From Centroberyx gerrardi (Eukaryota; Chordata; Actinopteri; Beryciformes; Berycidae), in contig NC_136006.1 in the NCBI RefSeq assembly GCF_048128805.1, forward strand, positions 8,852,179 through 8,916,178: a stretch of DNA of 64,000 bases, read 5' to 3'. Positions within the stretch are counted from its first letter, which is position 1; each line of letters opens with the position of its first letter. Position numbers and translations under genes: made by a program. Below the pieces are notes generated by a model, which worked only from the letters and a program-made list of their open reading frames with translations, ran no database searches and had not been told where the DNA came from. Of this stretch, positions 1 through 11,000 are shown piece by piece.

Positions 1-475
1 ATCCATTAAAAATAATAGCTGTAACAAAGGGTTAGTTATCATGAGTTTTTAAGGGATCTATTTGTGGGTTGATTCATGGAGACACTAGTAATTAAGGGAT
101 TTTTTATGCCTTTTGTGCAGGTTTACAGGGTTATTAATGAGTTTTTAACGGAAAGTTTCTGTCTCCCTGAATTTTTCATTATATTAGAAAGTAAGCAGGT
201 GTTTAAGGTTTTTTCTTTTTTCTTCATTAATGACTCCCTTAAGTCATTTTAAGGGGATTTTGTATGAATTACGGGGTGAACTGATGTAAATGTAAAATGA
301 AATACAAAAATATGCAAAGCAGCACTGCAACAGTCTGTGGGCTGAAGCTGCTTTGTTATACAGATCAGACATTTTCAGTTATCCAACATAACTGAAAGGC
401 ATTATGATCAATGTGCTTTTGTCCTGTAAATATACTGACTTTTGTTTCACTTTGGTTCACAACAAACATCAACAG
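1..475. other. Upstream flank of ADAT3
   Basis: No coding region is visible here. The stretch is AT-rich. It ends in a pyrimidine-rich run and a good splice acceptor, AACATCAACAG at 465-475, sixteen bases before the ADAT3 start codon. That suggests the single coding exon of ADAT3 is preceded by an intron whose 5' leader exon lies upstream, possibly outside the window. Confidence 0.45.
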
Positions 476-490
476 GAGGACGCTGCAGCA

Positions 491-1552
491 ATGGAGCCGC
501 AGTCAAAACGCAGGAAAGGGTCAGAAGGTGACACCGACTCGTGGGTCGCCTATCCCGTTCTGTCGGACGAGCAGTCACAAGACACGGAGCTGATCGAGGC
601 GTTTGCTGCGCCCATCACCGACAAGAAGCAGACTTCTCGTATCGTGAAGGAGCTGAACTCCCTCTACCCGTTACCCGGCCTTCAGCACATCAAGAGGGTG
701 CGGGCGTGCAAGGAGAAGGCCGGCCCTCACCCCCTGGAGGTCATCGTGTGCCTCGTCAGTGACGCGCCGGACAGCGAGAAGCCGGTCAGCATCGACTCCC
801 TGCTGCCCTCAGGTAGAGTCAGACATGACGGGTTAGGGCAGCCTTTTGTGGTTCAGGTCCCAGCATGCCCTCCTCTGACCAGACCCCAGTTTGAGCTGGC
901 GAGCAAACACTGGCCCACCTCCTTCCACGAAGACAAGCAGGTGACCGTCGCCCTGAGTGGAGAGCTCTTCAGCCCGGCTCAGAAAGCCAGGATGCGAGAG
1001 TACATGGCGGCCGCCGTGGCTGCTGCCCGAGCCGGGAAGGAGAGCGGGACGGAGGCCGTGGGGGCCATGGTGGTCGACCCGAAGGCGGAGAGGGTCGTCG
1101 CCGTGGGCCACGACTGCCGAGGCGACCATCCGCTCCATCACGCGGTCATGGTCTGCGTGGACCTTGTGGCTCGGGGTCAGGGCGGCGGGGCGTACTCTTT
1201 TGACAAATACCCTGCTTGCCGGTTTACATCTTCTACACCAACCTCAGAGACTTTGCAAGACGTTGCTGTTGCAAAGGAGGATGGTCAGCCATACATATGC
1301 ACCGGGTATGACCTTTACGTGACCCGGGAGCCCTGTGTCATGTGCGCCATGGCTCTGGTCCACTCCCGGATCGGTCGCGTCTTCTACGGGACAGCCTCTG
1401 CTGACGGGGCCTTTGGGACCAAATATAAAATCCACACCCAGAAAGACCTGAACCATCGCTTTGAGGTTTTTAAAGGAGTCTTGAGCAAGCAATGTGAGGA
1501 CCTTAACGGGCTGGAGAATCACATCGAGAAGGAAAGTTTACAGGGAAATTGA
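491..1552 (+). CDS. ADAT3: tRNA-specific adenosine deaminase subunit ADAT3
   Basis: This 353-residue protein is the non-catalytic partner of ADAT2 in the heterodimer that converts adenosine to inosine at wobble position 34 of cytosolic tRNAs. The C-terminal half is a cytidine/deoxycytidylate-deaminase fold with zinc ligands His217 in HHAVM and Cys282 and Cys285 in PCVMC. The residue after His-Ala is Val219, where active deaminases carry the catalytic Glu; that substitution is the known hallmark of ADAT3. The N-terminal half (about 1-150) is the ADAT3-specific tRNA-binding region, with the motif [19 protein letters not shown] chose the ATG at 491 because its context is good and a splice acceptor ends at 475; the open frame continues 29 codons upstream but that part looks like intron. 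The coding region is uninterrupted, as in other vertebrates. The identification is firm. Confidence 0.96.
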   Translation: MEPQSKRRKGSEGDTDSWVAYPVLSDEQSQDTELIEAFAAPITDKKQTSRIVKELNSLYPLPGLQHIKRVRACKEKAGPHPLEVIVCLVSDAPDSEKPVSIDSLLPSGRVRHDGLGQPFVVQVPACPPLTRPQFELASKHWPTSFHEDKQVTVALSGELFSPAQKARMREYMAAAVAAARAGKESGTEAVGAMVVDPKAERVVAVGHDCRGDHPLHHAVMVCVDLVARGQGGGAYSFDKYPACRFTSSTPTSETLQDVAVAKEDGQPYICTGYDLYVTREPCVMCAMALVHSRIGRVFYGTASADGAFGTKYKIHTQKDLNHRFEVFKGVLSKQCEDLNGLENHIEKESLQGN

Positions 1553-1553
1553 G

Positions 1554-1559
1554 AATAAA
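1554..1559 (+). promoter_or_regulatory. ADAT3: Possible proximal polyadenylation signal of ADAT3
   Basis: An AATAAA hexamer begins one base after the ADAT3 stop codon. A second AATAAA lies at 1820-1825 and fits a more usual 3' UTR of about 270 bases. The distal one is probably the main signal, but only transcript ends would decide. Confidence 0.4.
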
Positions 1560-1819
1560 AGCTGTAGTGTTTATCTTTTACATTTGGTCAATGAGCCTGG
1601 AAACAGGCAAAGACCAGGGATTTTTATTGTGTCAGTTTTAATTAATATTTTGTTGTACATTTGTTTAAAATGTACTTTTGTCAGGGGGCCCAAGATTCCT
1701 AGCAGCACCCCTGGAAACAGGTACTTACTCGTAATTACATGAGCAAGACAGTTTGATTATCAAACGTTTCACTGCAAGAATACACAGTACGTTTTTTACT
1801 TCATTCACCATTCATATGT

Positions 1820-1825
1820 AATAAA
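1820..1825 (+). promoter_or_regulatory. ADAT3: Likely main polyadenylation signal of ADAT3
   Basis: An AATAAA hexamer lies about 270 bases past the stop codon, followed by T- and GT-rich sequence (TTTTATTCC, then GTGTGTATAA), the arrangement expected of a vertebrate poly(A) site. Confidence 0.55.
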
Positions 1826-3140
1826 GCTTTTATTCCTATGTTGCTAGCGTGTGTATAATTGAGTACAAATGACAAGATTCCCTCTGTGGCCCTGACTTTG
1901 CATGATTAGGCCACAGTGCTTCTATGACATGAAAATATTTTGCCTTCCAGGTTTGTTAATGTTGTTCTTCAGCACAGGAAATCTCTTAAGGGGTAAACAG
2001 TCTAGTTTCCACTACAGTTGGGCTTGCTATGGAGAACTGTCCATACAATGTATAAAAATAGCTGAAAACCAACATTTAATGCAATGAATGTGTGAAACAA
2101 GTTGTAAAAAACATTCTGGAACAGTAAACTCCTGTAAAGTGGCCCATTTGTAAAATTCCTCAATATTCCCTGACAGAATTTATCAAATTCCCTGACTTTC
2201 CTGTCTGGAATAAACCTCTGAAAATTCAACGATATTCCAGGAACACCATGACCAGTGGGAACTGAGCGACACGTCACATAAGAGATGCAACACTTTGAGG
2301 GCACAAAATGTTTTAATGAGGTTAGGAACAAAAGGGTTCAAGATTACTATGAGCTATGGCCAAACAAAACAGGACTAGCTGCCTTGTTGATAGCAAAAGG
2401 TCATAATCTAAACAAAGCAGCTACATGAATATAAGTACATAATGGACACACTGTAGACCTGCCTCAGTAAACTCTTAATCTGGCAACAATAAATTGTCTC
2501 CATTTTCTACATACAAGACTTTTTTTTTAAACATACAGGACATAACAGTCACAAAAAAACTATGTACAATGAAAAATGCTTGCCCTATTTGATTGAGTTA
2601 CAAATGAGAAATGATTCACATACCAAGGAAATCATGCAAATAAAGAGTATGATTTCATTCTTCGCTCAGCATGAATAAGATTGACACCCATCACAAAATG
2701 AGAGTGTACCAATACACAATGAGCCATAGGCTCCTACGCTTAGGAAGAAAACATCTTTAAAAATACATTTAGGACATCTTCGTGGCTAGAAATTGTGACT
2801 CGGACTCAGTCTCTGTGTCACCGTGTGAAGTGAGGGCAAACAAAAAAACAACCGAACAACCAAAAGCGTCACCGCTGAAACCTGGGCCAGCCCAGGTCTG
2901 TGCAGACCAAAAAAACATCATTAAATATTCACTTAAGTTAGTAATGCATATGGCATCCTGTCTTCTACAAATCTACTCCTCTTTTTTTTTAAACATCTCA
3001 CCTTAAACCTGATATATCTAAACAACGACAGTGACATTTACACAAACTGTACAAAACAGCTTAGTACACACGTCGGTGGTACAGATTACAGGGGGTTAAC
3101 TAATCTTGCTATGGAGGCACAGCACTTTATAACACTCAGC
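1826..3140. other. Convergent 3' regions of ADAT3 and ORMDL1
   Basis: No coding gene is seen. Most of this should be ORMDL1 3' UTR, read leftward from 3140. On the minus strand an ATTAAA hexamer (plus-strand TTTAAT, 2312-2317) is a candidate poly(A) signal that would give a UTR of about 830 bases. Bases 2130-2275 contain the phrases ATTCCCTGACTTTCC and ACCATGACCAGTGGGAACTG, which resemble a common dispersed fish repeat. A related degenerate piece lies near 3390-3475 in ORMDL1 intron 2. Confidence 0.4.
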
Positions 3141-5157
3141 TTAATACTTGTTGATGCCGAAGATCCTCACTCCGTGTAGCTGTGGCAGCTTGGGGATCAG
3201 CACGCTCAAAAGCGAGGCAGTGTTTATGACGAAGTGCGTCGTGTCATACTTTGTGTAGAAACTCGCCAGGAAATATCTGTAGAGCAAAACAGAGTTAAAA
3301 TCCCTTTACTATCAGGAATGGGCAGCAAGGCCACACATACTGTACATGCCAATGGTTAACATGCAGGCATTCATTTTATTTTGATATAATGTACAGGGTT
3401 CCTAAACATCTCTGCTTTACTATTTCTATGACTTTTCCTTGATATATAACACAGTTTCCATGATCAACATTTGTTAGTATCGATGATGAAATTTTAGGTT
3501 TTTTGTAGGTAGTCGATTTGAATGTCCCATGTCTCGATTTGGGTAGATAAAACTATGGAAGGGGATTGGCATAATCATAATTTTTACATTTTAAAAATTG
3601 CACTTCATCTGTGATTTGAGCCCTGGTGGTCATAGTAAATCACCCAAAGCTTGCAATTGGTAATCTACACTTGCAGCACATATCCAAGGTCTGAATTATC
3701 CTTTAATGACTGTCAAATCTAAGGCAAAATGAAAATGATAATATCTTTAATACATACAGAATAATTGGGGAGATGGTGAAGAACTTTCTGGATGAAGTGA
3801 ACTGCACGCCGTAGTCGAGCTGTTCCCAGTGTGTAAGAAGTCTGGCTTTTCCTTGGTCGGGGGTCTCAAAAGGCGTGCCTTTCACTGCATGCATAAACAC
3901 ATACATCCCCTGTAAAGACAATTCAGTAATTAGTGCAAGGGGTCAAAGTTCACATCACTTATCACCGTGTACAGAAAGCAAAACTATGGAGGATATAGAT
4001 TGTGCTTTATGTTTGGCCAATCAATAGGCGGAAGGGCCTTTTTGTTTCCATCTCTCTGCTCTGGGACTTGTGGTCTCTGAGCTCCAGATCGTTAACAATA
4101 CACCTACAAGAGCCTAATTAATTTTGGGTGGGATGACAGATTATTGCAAACTAACTTAGCTAGCTTGTGAATGAAGTTCTTTCCTTTGTAATTAGAGGTG
4201 TAGATGTAAAACTTGCAAAACATTGCAGGATTCATTTTTTAAATGGAAAGGCTGAAGTATGGAGAGGGAAAAGTGAGAAATTCAAAACGCTGACATGCAG
4301 CCAAGGCATAATCAGCACACTGGTGTTATATTGTGTGGGAAACAATCGGCTATAGTTCACCTAGCACACTTCTAGCTGTTACTGTTCATGGCCTTCCATA
4401 TTGCTGCGATACACAATCCTTGCTAACTGCTTCAAGCCTGGGCTAGTAAATGATGTCACACACGTTGACCTTGTTTCTTTATTTGAGGCCATCCATATAA
4501 CAATGAAAGGCTAGTCTTGTGTGCGGACATGGTGCGGAGCGAGGAAATCATCATAATGGGTCACCAGTCAGGCTGTCACAAGGATCGCTTCCCAGAAATA
4601 GAGCGTAACTCTTAACAAGTAGTCACAGCAAAACAAAGACTCCGCAGTGGGAAATAGAGACCAGACTGTGTTTCGGCCTGCAGGATAAGCGTGCATAAGT
4701 AATCTACTGAGGTATGAGTTTATTTGGGTGGTGATTGTTAGGCAAGACCTGCGGTGAAGAAATGGTAATAATCATAAATAAGGGCACAAGCAGTGGTTTA
4801 TCACACCTTAACCCCTAACAAACCACTTATTCTAGACTGGTGGTTTAAAACGTTGTTTTAAAACACTCTGAAATCAAAACGGTAAAAGGTTTTGGAGCGG
4901 GATTTGTCAATAATCTGGATCAGGAACACAAGCCCATTTTGTTTTGAAGAAACCGGCCCAGTCAGTGTGAGAATGTAACTTACAAAATTGTGTATGACGT
5001 TAGTGAGAGTCCACACCACAGGCACACTGAAGAAGGGTATGCTCAAAAGCACGATGTGAAGCATTCCAACACCAAGAGCGTAGGTCAGCCAGATCCCTCG
5101 GCTGTTCATGACCCGAGTATTTGGGTTCACCTCGCTGTGTGCCACACCCACATTCAT
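3141..5157 (-). CDS. ORMDL1: ORMDL sphingolipid biosynthesis regulator 1, three coding exons
   Basis: Coding exons on the minus strand are 5157-4984, 3909-3758 and 3276-3141. All have GT-AG junctions and together encode exactly 153 residues, the standard vertebrate ORMDL length. ORMDL proteins are small multi-pass ER membrane proteins that bind serine palmitoyltransferase and restrain it when ceramide is high. The N-terminus [20 protein letters not shown] is nearly invariant in the family. It is followed by hydrophobic membrane segments, the loop [20 protein letters not shown] and the C-terminus [12 protein letters not shown] call the ORMDL1 paralogue from its head-to-head placement with PMS1, since the three paralogues are too alike to separate by eye. 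The coding start sits in a fresh exon: a TCCACAG acceptor lies just before ACCAAAATG, with the exon starting at 5163. The single substitution at the first junction (HNF for the usual HNL) is unremarkable. Confidence 0.95.
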
Positions 5158-6804
5158 TTTGGTCTGTGGACAAGAAGAGAACAGTTACTGATTCATGTTA
5201 AAACCATATTCCACTTTGGTGTAACATTTATAGCTTTTGTAACTTCTCTCCCTCTCCTATCATCGGTTGTCCCGGTAATCGGTGGTGATATAACATTCTA
5301 ACACCCATTTCACTTAAAGGCATCTGGAAATTGTACGTCTATCAACAACCATACCAGTTTTTCTACGTTCTGTGTCACGGTGCCAATAAGTAAATGTGCC
5401 CATTTGCAAGTACTGCTAAACAGAGTCTGTAAAAGCTGGAAAACTGGTTGTGAACACACACTCTGGGAGGCAAGTAACATCAGAAGATGACTATAAAATA
5501 TAAGTCTTCAACAGGCACTGAATCCTACAAAAAAAAAATAGAAGCACAGAAAACAAATGTAGCAGCATAGCCTACCCTGTGTAAATATTTGCAAATGACA
5601 ATCCCTACTTTGAATCTTAATTGCCAAGGTGCACCATTTTCAATTTTCTATGTGGCCTACATGTATTTTTAGAAACACATGCTACTACAATGGTGGCACT
5701 GTAGAACTTTGCCCCAACTGCAAGTCCAACACCAACAACATGAAAACACCTTGTGCAATCTTGTTCAACTTTGCCCTCTGGCACAATTTCAGCTGGCAGA
5801 CTGGATTCATGAAAACAAGCAAGGCTTGCAATAATTAAAGGTGGTGATGATGACAAATTTTCCATTCCTAACCCACAGGGGTTGAATGATTCAAAATTCG
5901 TCTGCCAAACTGCATTCTGGAATAGAAAACAACCTCCAAATAACAGCTGACTGAAGATGATGGTAGATTAGACAACTTCACCAGCCCCAGTGAAGATGTA
6001 CAGTGTTTGGTTTGTGATGATTTACATCCTCCTTGTTATACTTCTAATAGTGATACTGCTGCTAACCAGACCCATACACATAGACACAGTTTCAAGCTAT
6101 GATGTTCAGTACAAAAGTTGCATGGAAAGTATCTTAAGTTTGAGTCAAATTAGCATTGAAAACTATCTATCCTCTGTAACATGAAACCAACTTTTAGATT
6201 TGGCCTACTGGTACCCAGATCAGTGAACTGATGGAGACTCAAAGTTCAAAGTTGCAACATTAAGTTGCAGATATACTCGTCTCGTGCTGATAACATGGTA
6301 TCTGATAATAGGGTCATTTGCTTTCTAGAAAGTATAGGTGTTTGCAGACGACTGGGCTGCCATTGGCTGGTGGACACTTGCAGGAGAAAATTCACACGAT
6401 TACTGAACAGATAATACGTTATTGTTCAAACCGCTGTCATTGGCTAGCAAGCTCCCCAAAACTCACAGGGCTTAGTCTATTTGCTGATTAACTGGCGTAG
6501 CTACAGCAGACTGACATGGCCCTGCTCCAACAACATGAAATGAAGATGATGAAACCCTCAAGTAAAATAATGCAAACTGATGTTATCTAAAACAGTTGGT
6601 ACATTTGAATACTCTAGCTCGCATTGCTAGCTGTGCAGACATGGGACGTCCATTGGAATGCTTTCGTTTCCAGGACATAGTCTGAGCCAAATCACCACTA
6701 TCTATCCACAAACCAAGTTGGTCAACATTAGGGGGATAAGTAAGGTTACGTCTAACGTTAATAGTGTAAAATAAAATCCACACAACCCCGAGTTTCATAC
6801 TTAC

Positions 6805-6870
6805 TCAAGTAGCAGCGAGCACTGGGTGTATTTTAGGACCAAACCGCTACAAAGAAAAGCTATCCCCCTG
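6805..6870 (-). other. ORMDL1: Probable non-coding first exon of ORMDL1
   Basis: Reading leftward, the sequence ACTTGA followed by GTAAGTATG (donor GT at 6804-6803) is a near-perfect 5' splice site facing away from PMS1. It fits a 5' UTR exon spliced to the acceptor at 5165-5164. The exon's 5' limit is a guess. Confidence 0.5.
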
Positions 6871-7050
6871 TTGATGTGTGTGTGGTTCGAGGCGCAGCAC
6901 GTCGCCGACTGTCAAAAGCGGAAGTAGACGTGGGTTCACGACGTTCTGAACCCGCCTCAACATCACTTCCAACCAATCGCCGATTTGGATTATTCGAGGG
7001 GCGTAAAGCGCGAACTTCACGTCGTTTCCGCTGTGTTGTTTGTTGATGAA
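6806..7050. promoter_or_regulatory. Shared (bidirectional) promoter of ORMDL1 and PMS1
   Basis: This short segment separates two divergent first exons (donors at 6804 on the minus strand and 7096 on the plus strand). It is richer in CpG than its surroundings. It contains a CCAAT box at 6973-6977, an ETS-type CGGAAGT at 6919-6925 and a second ETS-like site on the other strand (TTTCCGC near 7025). I see no TATA box. CCAAT plus ETS without TATA is the usual make-up of housekeeping bidirectional promoters. The function is inferred from position and motifs. Confidence 0.6.
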
Positions 7051-7095
7051 AGATCCCACGAGGACTGCTGCCGCCTCAGAGCCTCCAGCGAGTCA
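7050..7095 (+). other. PMS1: Probable non-coding first exon of PMS1
   Basis: A strong donor, GAGTCA then GTAAGTTAAC, ends a candidate leader exon at 7095. The matching acceptor is TTGCCTTAGCAG ending at 8028, which begins the exon carrying the PMS1 ATG at 8041. The transcription start is estimated, not seen. Confidence 0.5.
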
Positions 7096-8028
7096 GTAAG
7101 TTAACAGTTTATCATCATCTGGGTTCGTAATTCTTTATGTAGCTAGCAGTTTATGTGAAACGGGCTTTTTACTCGCAAGCTAACTAGTTTAACCAAGTCA
7201 GATAAGTTGCAGAGCAGCTAGCTAGCTTGAACTGCTTCTCCAAAACACCCAGTAACCGAATTAGGGCATTATCAACATGACATATGACATCTGAGATCCT
7301 TTTAGTTGTCTTCTCTGAAAGAACGTAACTTCTAATCCAAACTAGATGAAAGTTACTAGATGTAACTATTGGTGTTGATGCGGCAGTGTGTCATTGCTAG
7401 TGCATGCGTGCTCATTAGTTAAACTGGAAGCCCTTACTTTAGGAATTCACGTTATTTCTAAGATCTACGGCAGTAAATCAGTATTTGTGCAATGAAGAAT
7501 TCTCCTAAAGCCAGAAATCAAGATCAGAAATCAAAACCTGTGACTTCAACATCAAGATGTAAAATCTGGAGACGCTCCACAGATTTTGTCGCCTCACAGA
7601 TTGTATTTGCATAGTTTCCCGTCAGAAATGTGCTCATATCTGCAGAAAAACCATCTGGGTGTGCTCACAGTCATCTTTACCATTTTCCATATTTTTGCCA
7701 ATTCATTCTCTAAACAATAACAAATGTGCAGTGCTGAATTACTTTTTTCCTAACAGCATGTGCTACTGTTAATATGCCCATTATCCCTAGGCTCCAGCAG
7801 GAGACCTGAATGTGTTTGAATATTGTTGTCCTTCTGTTTTATGGCATGGTGTGTACACTAGATTGCGGTTGATTGAAGGGTTTTGGACTAGGAAGTTACC
7901 GGCCCAAAAACTTTACATGTCTCACTCCACCCTTACCGGTTCTATTCGAGCCATGGCCCTGATTGTATGTGAATGCACCAAATGTCACACTCGGTCCCAA
8001 ACTGAAAGCAGGCTGTTTGCCTTAGCAG
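7096..8028 (+). other. PMS1 5' UTR intron
   Basis: No coding sequence or recognisable repeat is seen. Plus-strand reading frames in 7812-8162 overlap the first coding exon in the wrong frame and are not a gene. Confidence 0.45.
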
Positions 8029-8040
8029 GAACCTGGCATC

Positions 8041-11000
8041 ATGAAACAGCTGCCTCCAGACACCGTGCGGCTTCTGTCCAGCACCCAGGTCGTCACGTCT
8101 GTGGTGAATGTTGTGAAGGAGCTGATGGAGAATTCCATGGATGCTGGAGCTTCAAGCATTGACATCAAACTGGTACAGTGTCCTACAGACTACAGATTTA
8201 CCCATTAGAGCAATTGAGATTTCTTAAGCAGTGGAGATAGACAATTTTATCTGTAACAGGGATAGGACTAACTGAGCTAAAATCAATGTGGATAGTGGGC
8301 TTTAGTCTTTTGGAGGCTGATACCCAAGAAATGCTTCAGGGCACATCTACTGTTTACTGTTTTGCATCTGAGGAGTTGGTCAGAATATTTAGTGATTTCT
8401 TGAAACTGATCTTTCTGCATGAGTATAAAAAGGTCACTCCACAGACCTTGAGATCTGAGGTTATTTGATAAGGTAGATGGAGATGCCATGGCTACTCAGT
8501 TGTACACTGGCAGAGGAAAGTGTGACCATGTGACCATATGTTTTCTGGCCCATTTTGTGTCGAAGCATGGAGTGACATAACAAATAATTGTAAAGATATT
8601 AATGAAAACAAACAAACCATATTGTCCCTGCAGGTCAGTGAAGTAAAACTCTAGTTTAATCTCTAGTTAAAACCTCATTCAGACCAGATTTAGCCTTTCA
8701 TGACTCATAGAATGAAATAATAAATAATAGAAATAGATAGAACATGGTTGGCTCAATAATTTACCTTCCCACTGAATTGGAAGCATGTTAACTTAAACTT
8801 TACTGTTACTGTTGAATTTCACATTGCAGGAGAACTACGGGTTGGACCGGATAGAAGTACGAGACAACGGCCATGGAATCAAAGCTGCAGATACTCCTGT
8901 GATGGCCGTGAGACATTTCACCTCAAAGATCTGCAGCCACGACGACCTGGAGCGGCTGGAGACGTACGGCTTCCGGGGAGAAGCCCTGGGCTCCGTCTGC
9001 ACCGTGGCCGAGGTCAGAAGTGTTCATTCACTGTAGTTATTATATGACTGTTAACTCAGCAGTATGATTTGTCACTGCTTTCCAGGCAGTTCTAGGGTCC
9101 AGCTGTTTCAAATATGAATTCAAAGATGCTTTACGATGTTGCTTGACTCACTTTTTAAATGCATTGTGTGTTGGGCAATGATCGATTTGTTCATTTCTCT
9201 TCCATTTGGAGCTTGAACTTGAAACGGAGAGCAGTGAGGTTGATCTGATGTCTCACTGTGTGGTTTTCCCTCAGGTGGCTGTCACCACGAAGACAGAGGA
9301 GGATGATATCAGCACCCAGTACACACTTGACTTCACAGGGAAGATCGTCTCTCAGAAACCGTCTCACTTGGGTCAAGGCAAGACACCCCCTTTTGTTATT
9401 ATTATTATTTTTTGGTATGTTTTGCCTTTATTACATAGTTCAAAGTAGAGATAGACACACAAAAAACTGGGAGAGAGACTAGGGGATGACATGCGACAAA
9501 GGTTCAAATCCTGGTTACATGGTACACGCCTTAGATCACTGAGCCAGCAGGACGACCGAGGCACCCTGATTGAATCATCACCCTCACGCTAAAAAATTAT
9601 AGCACCAACGTGCAACAAAATTAATGAATGCGTTGCTTTGTGAAATGTAAATAAACAAAAGCTGTAGAAATCGTCATTAGCTGGAGACATCATGGATGTT
9701 CTGACAGCAAGTTTCATTGTGTGTAATGATGGAAATGTGATGCCATGACACTGACAATTTGCATAATGTTTGTCTCCTCCAATAGCCAGAATTTCTACTT
9801 TATTATGAATATGAATTTATTTAATTATTTCATGCTTGCATAACACTGTTTATGAATATCTTGAAAATCAGAATTGAGAATGGAAAGTTTCTTACCTTCT
9901 GATAGTAAAGATAGTAGGTTTGGGTGCTCTATGGAAAAAAAGGTCTTCTAATCAATAGGAAAAAGAGATCCAAGGCAGTCTAAAATGCAGTAAAAAGCCT
10001 TTATTATGGGCACAGTTTTTAAACTTTTCATAATGAATAACCAAATAGAATAAAGGCTTTTAAACCCATTCTGGAGTGCCCTGGCTCTTGTTTTCCTCCT
10101 TGTTTATGAATAGTCCTGCTTTTCACTGAATCTGCCTTGACTGATGCAGGTAGATCTCTGCAGCCTAGTCACTGAAAAAAGTAAATCTCATACCAGAAAA
10201 GGTTGCCCATTGCTGCCCTTTGTGTTTTCCAGGTACCACGGTGGGTGTGCTGAAGCTTTTCAAGAATCTCCCAGTGAGACGGCAGTACTATGCCAGCACA
10301 AAGAAGTGCAAGGAGGAACTGAAGAAAGTGCAGGACCTGCTGATGGCCTATGCCGTTATAAAGCCCGACCTGCGGCTCACACTCACCCACAATAAGGTAC
10401 AGTGGCAGTCAGTAACTCTCCCATCACTTTTCAGACTTACCTACCGAGCTGGAGATTTCTTTCATTGGTGATTAATCGAAAGTTATGTAACCAACTTATC
10501 TAAAAATAGAAGAATATGAAAACAGATGTAATTGGCAGCTGTTTTATTATGTATGCCCTGAACACACAACCTGTACCAAGGAGGCAAAGTATAACCCATT
10601 TTCTTCCCCAACAAATGTAATAAATATAAATTACCAAACTGTTATTAATATTTAGGCAACTTTAAATTTAATGTAAAGACTAATATTTCTGTTGTCGACT
10701 AGCACACCACCCAGCAATCAACCAGCTAGTCTATTACTGAATTGTTTGGATTACAAAACACAGAGCAGTGTACAAACTCTTTTCCTAGAGCCTAGGGCCT
10801 GTAGATTGATTTCAATGATTTTAAGAATAGAATGAGGTTTTAATGTTCCTGAAATCCATCTTCAAAAAGGACTTTGATCCCTGCTTGCATTCAGTCTTCT
10901 ACATGTTCATACAGCAACCACAAGGTGTCCCCATCAGTCTTCAGATGTCTCATGTCCCACCAGTATTGGCTTGAAAGCCCATTCAATTACGGTTGATAAG

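Noticed and set aside
404-490. 29-codon N-terminal extension of ADAT3 from an ATG at 404
   Set aside because: The segment looks like intron, with a pyrimidine-rich tract and AG acceptor at 475. The ATG at 491 begins family-like sequence.
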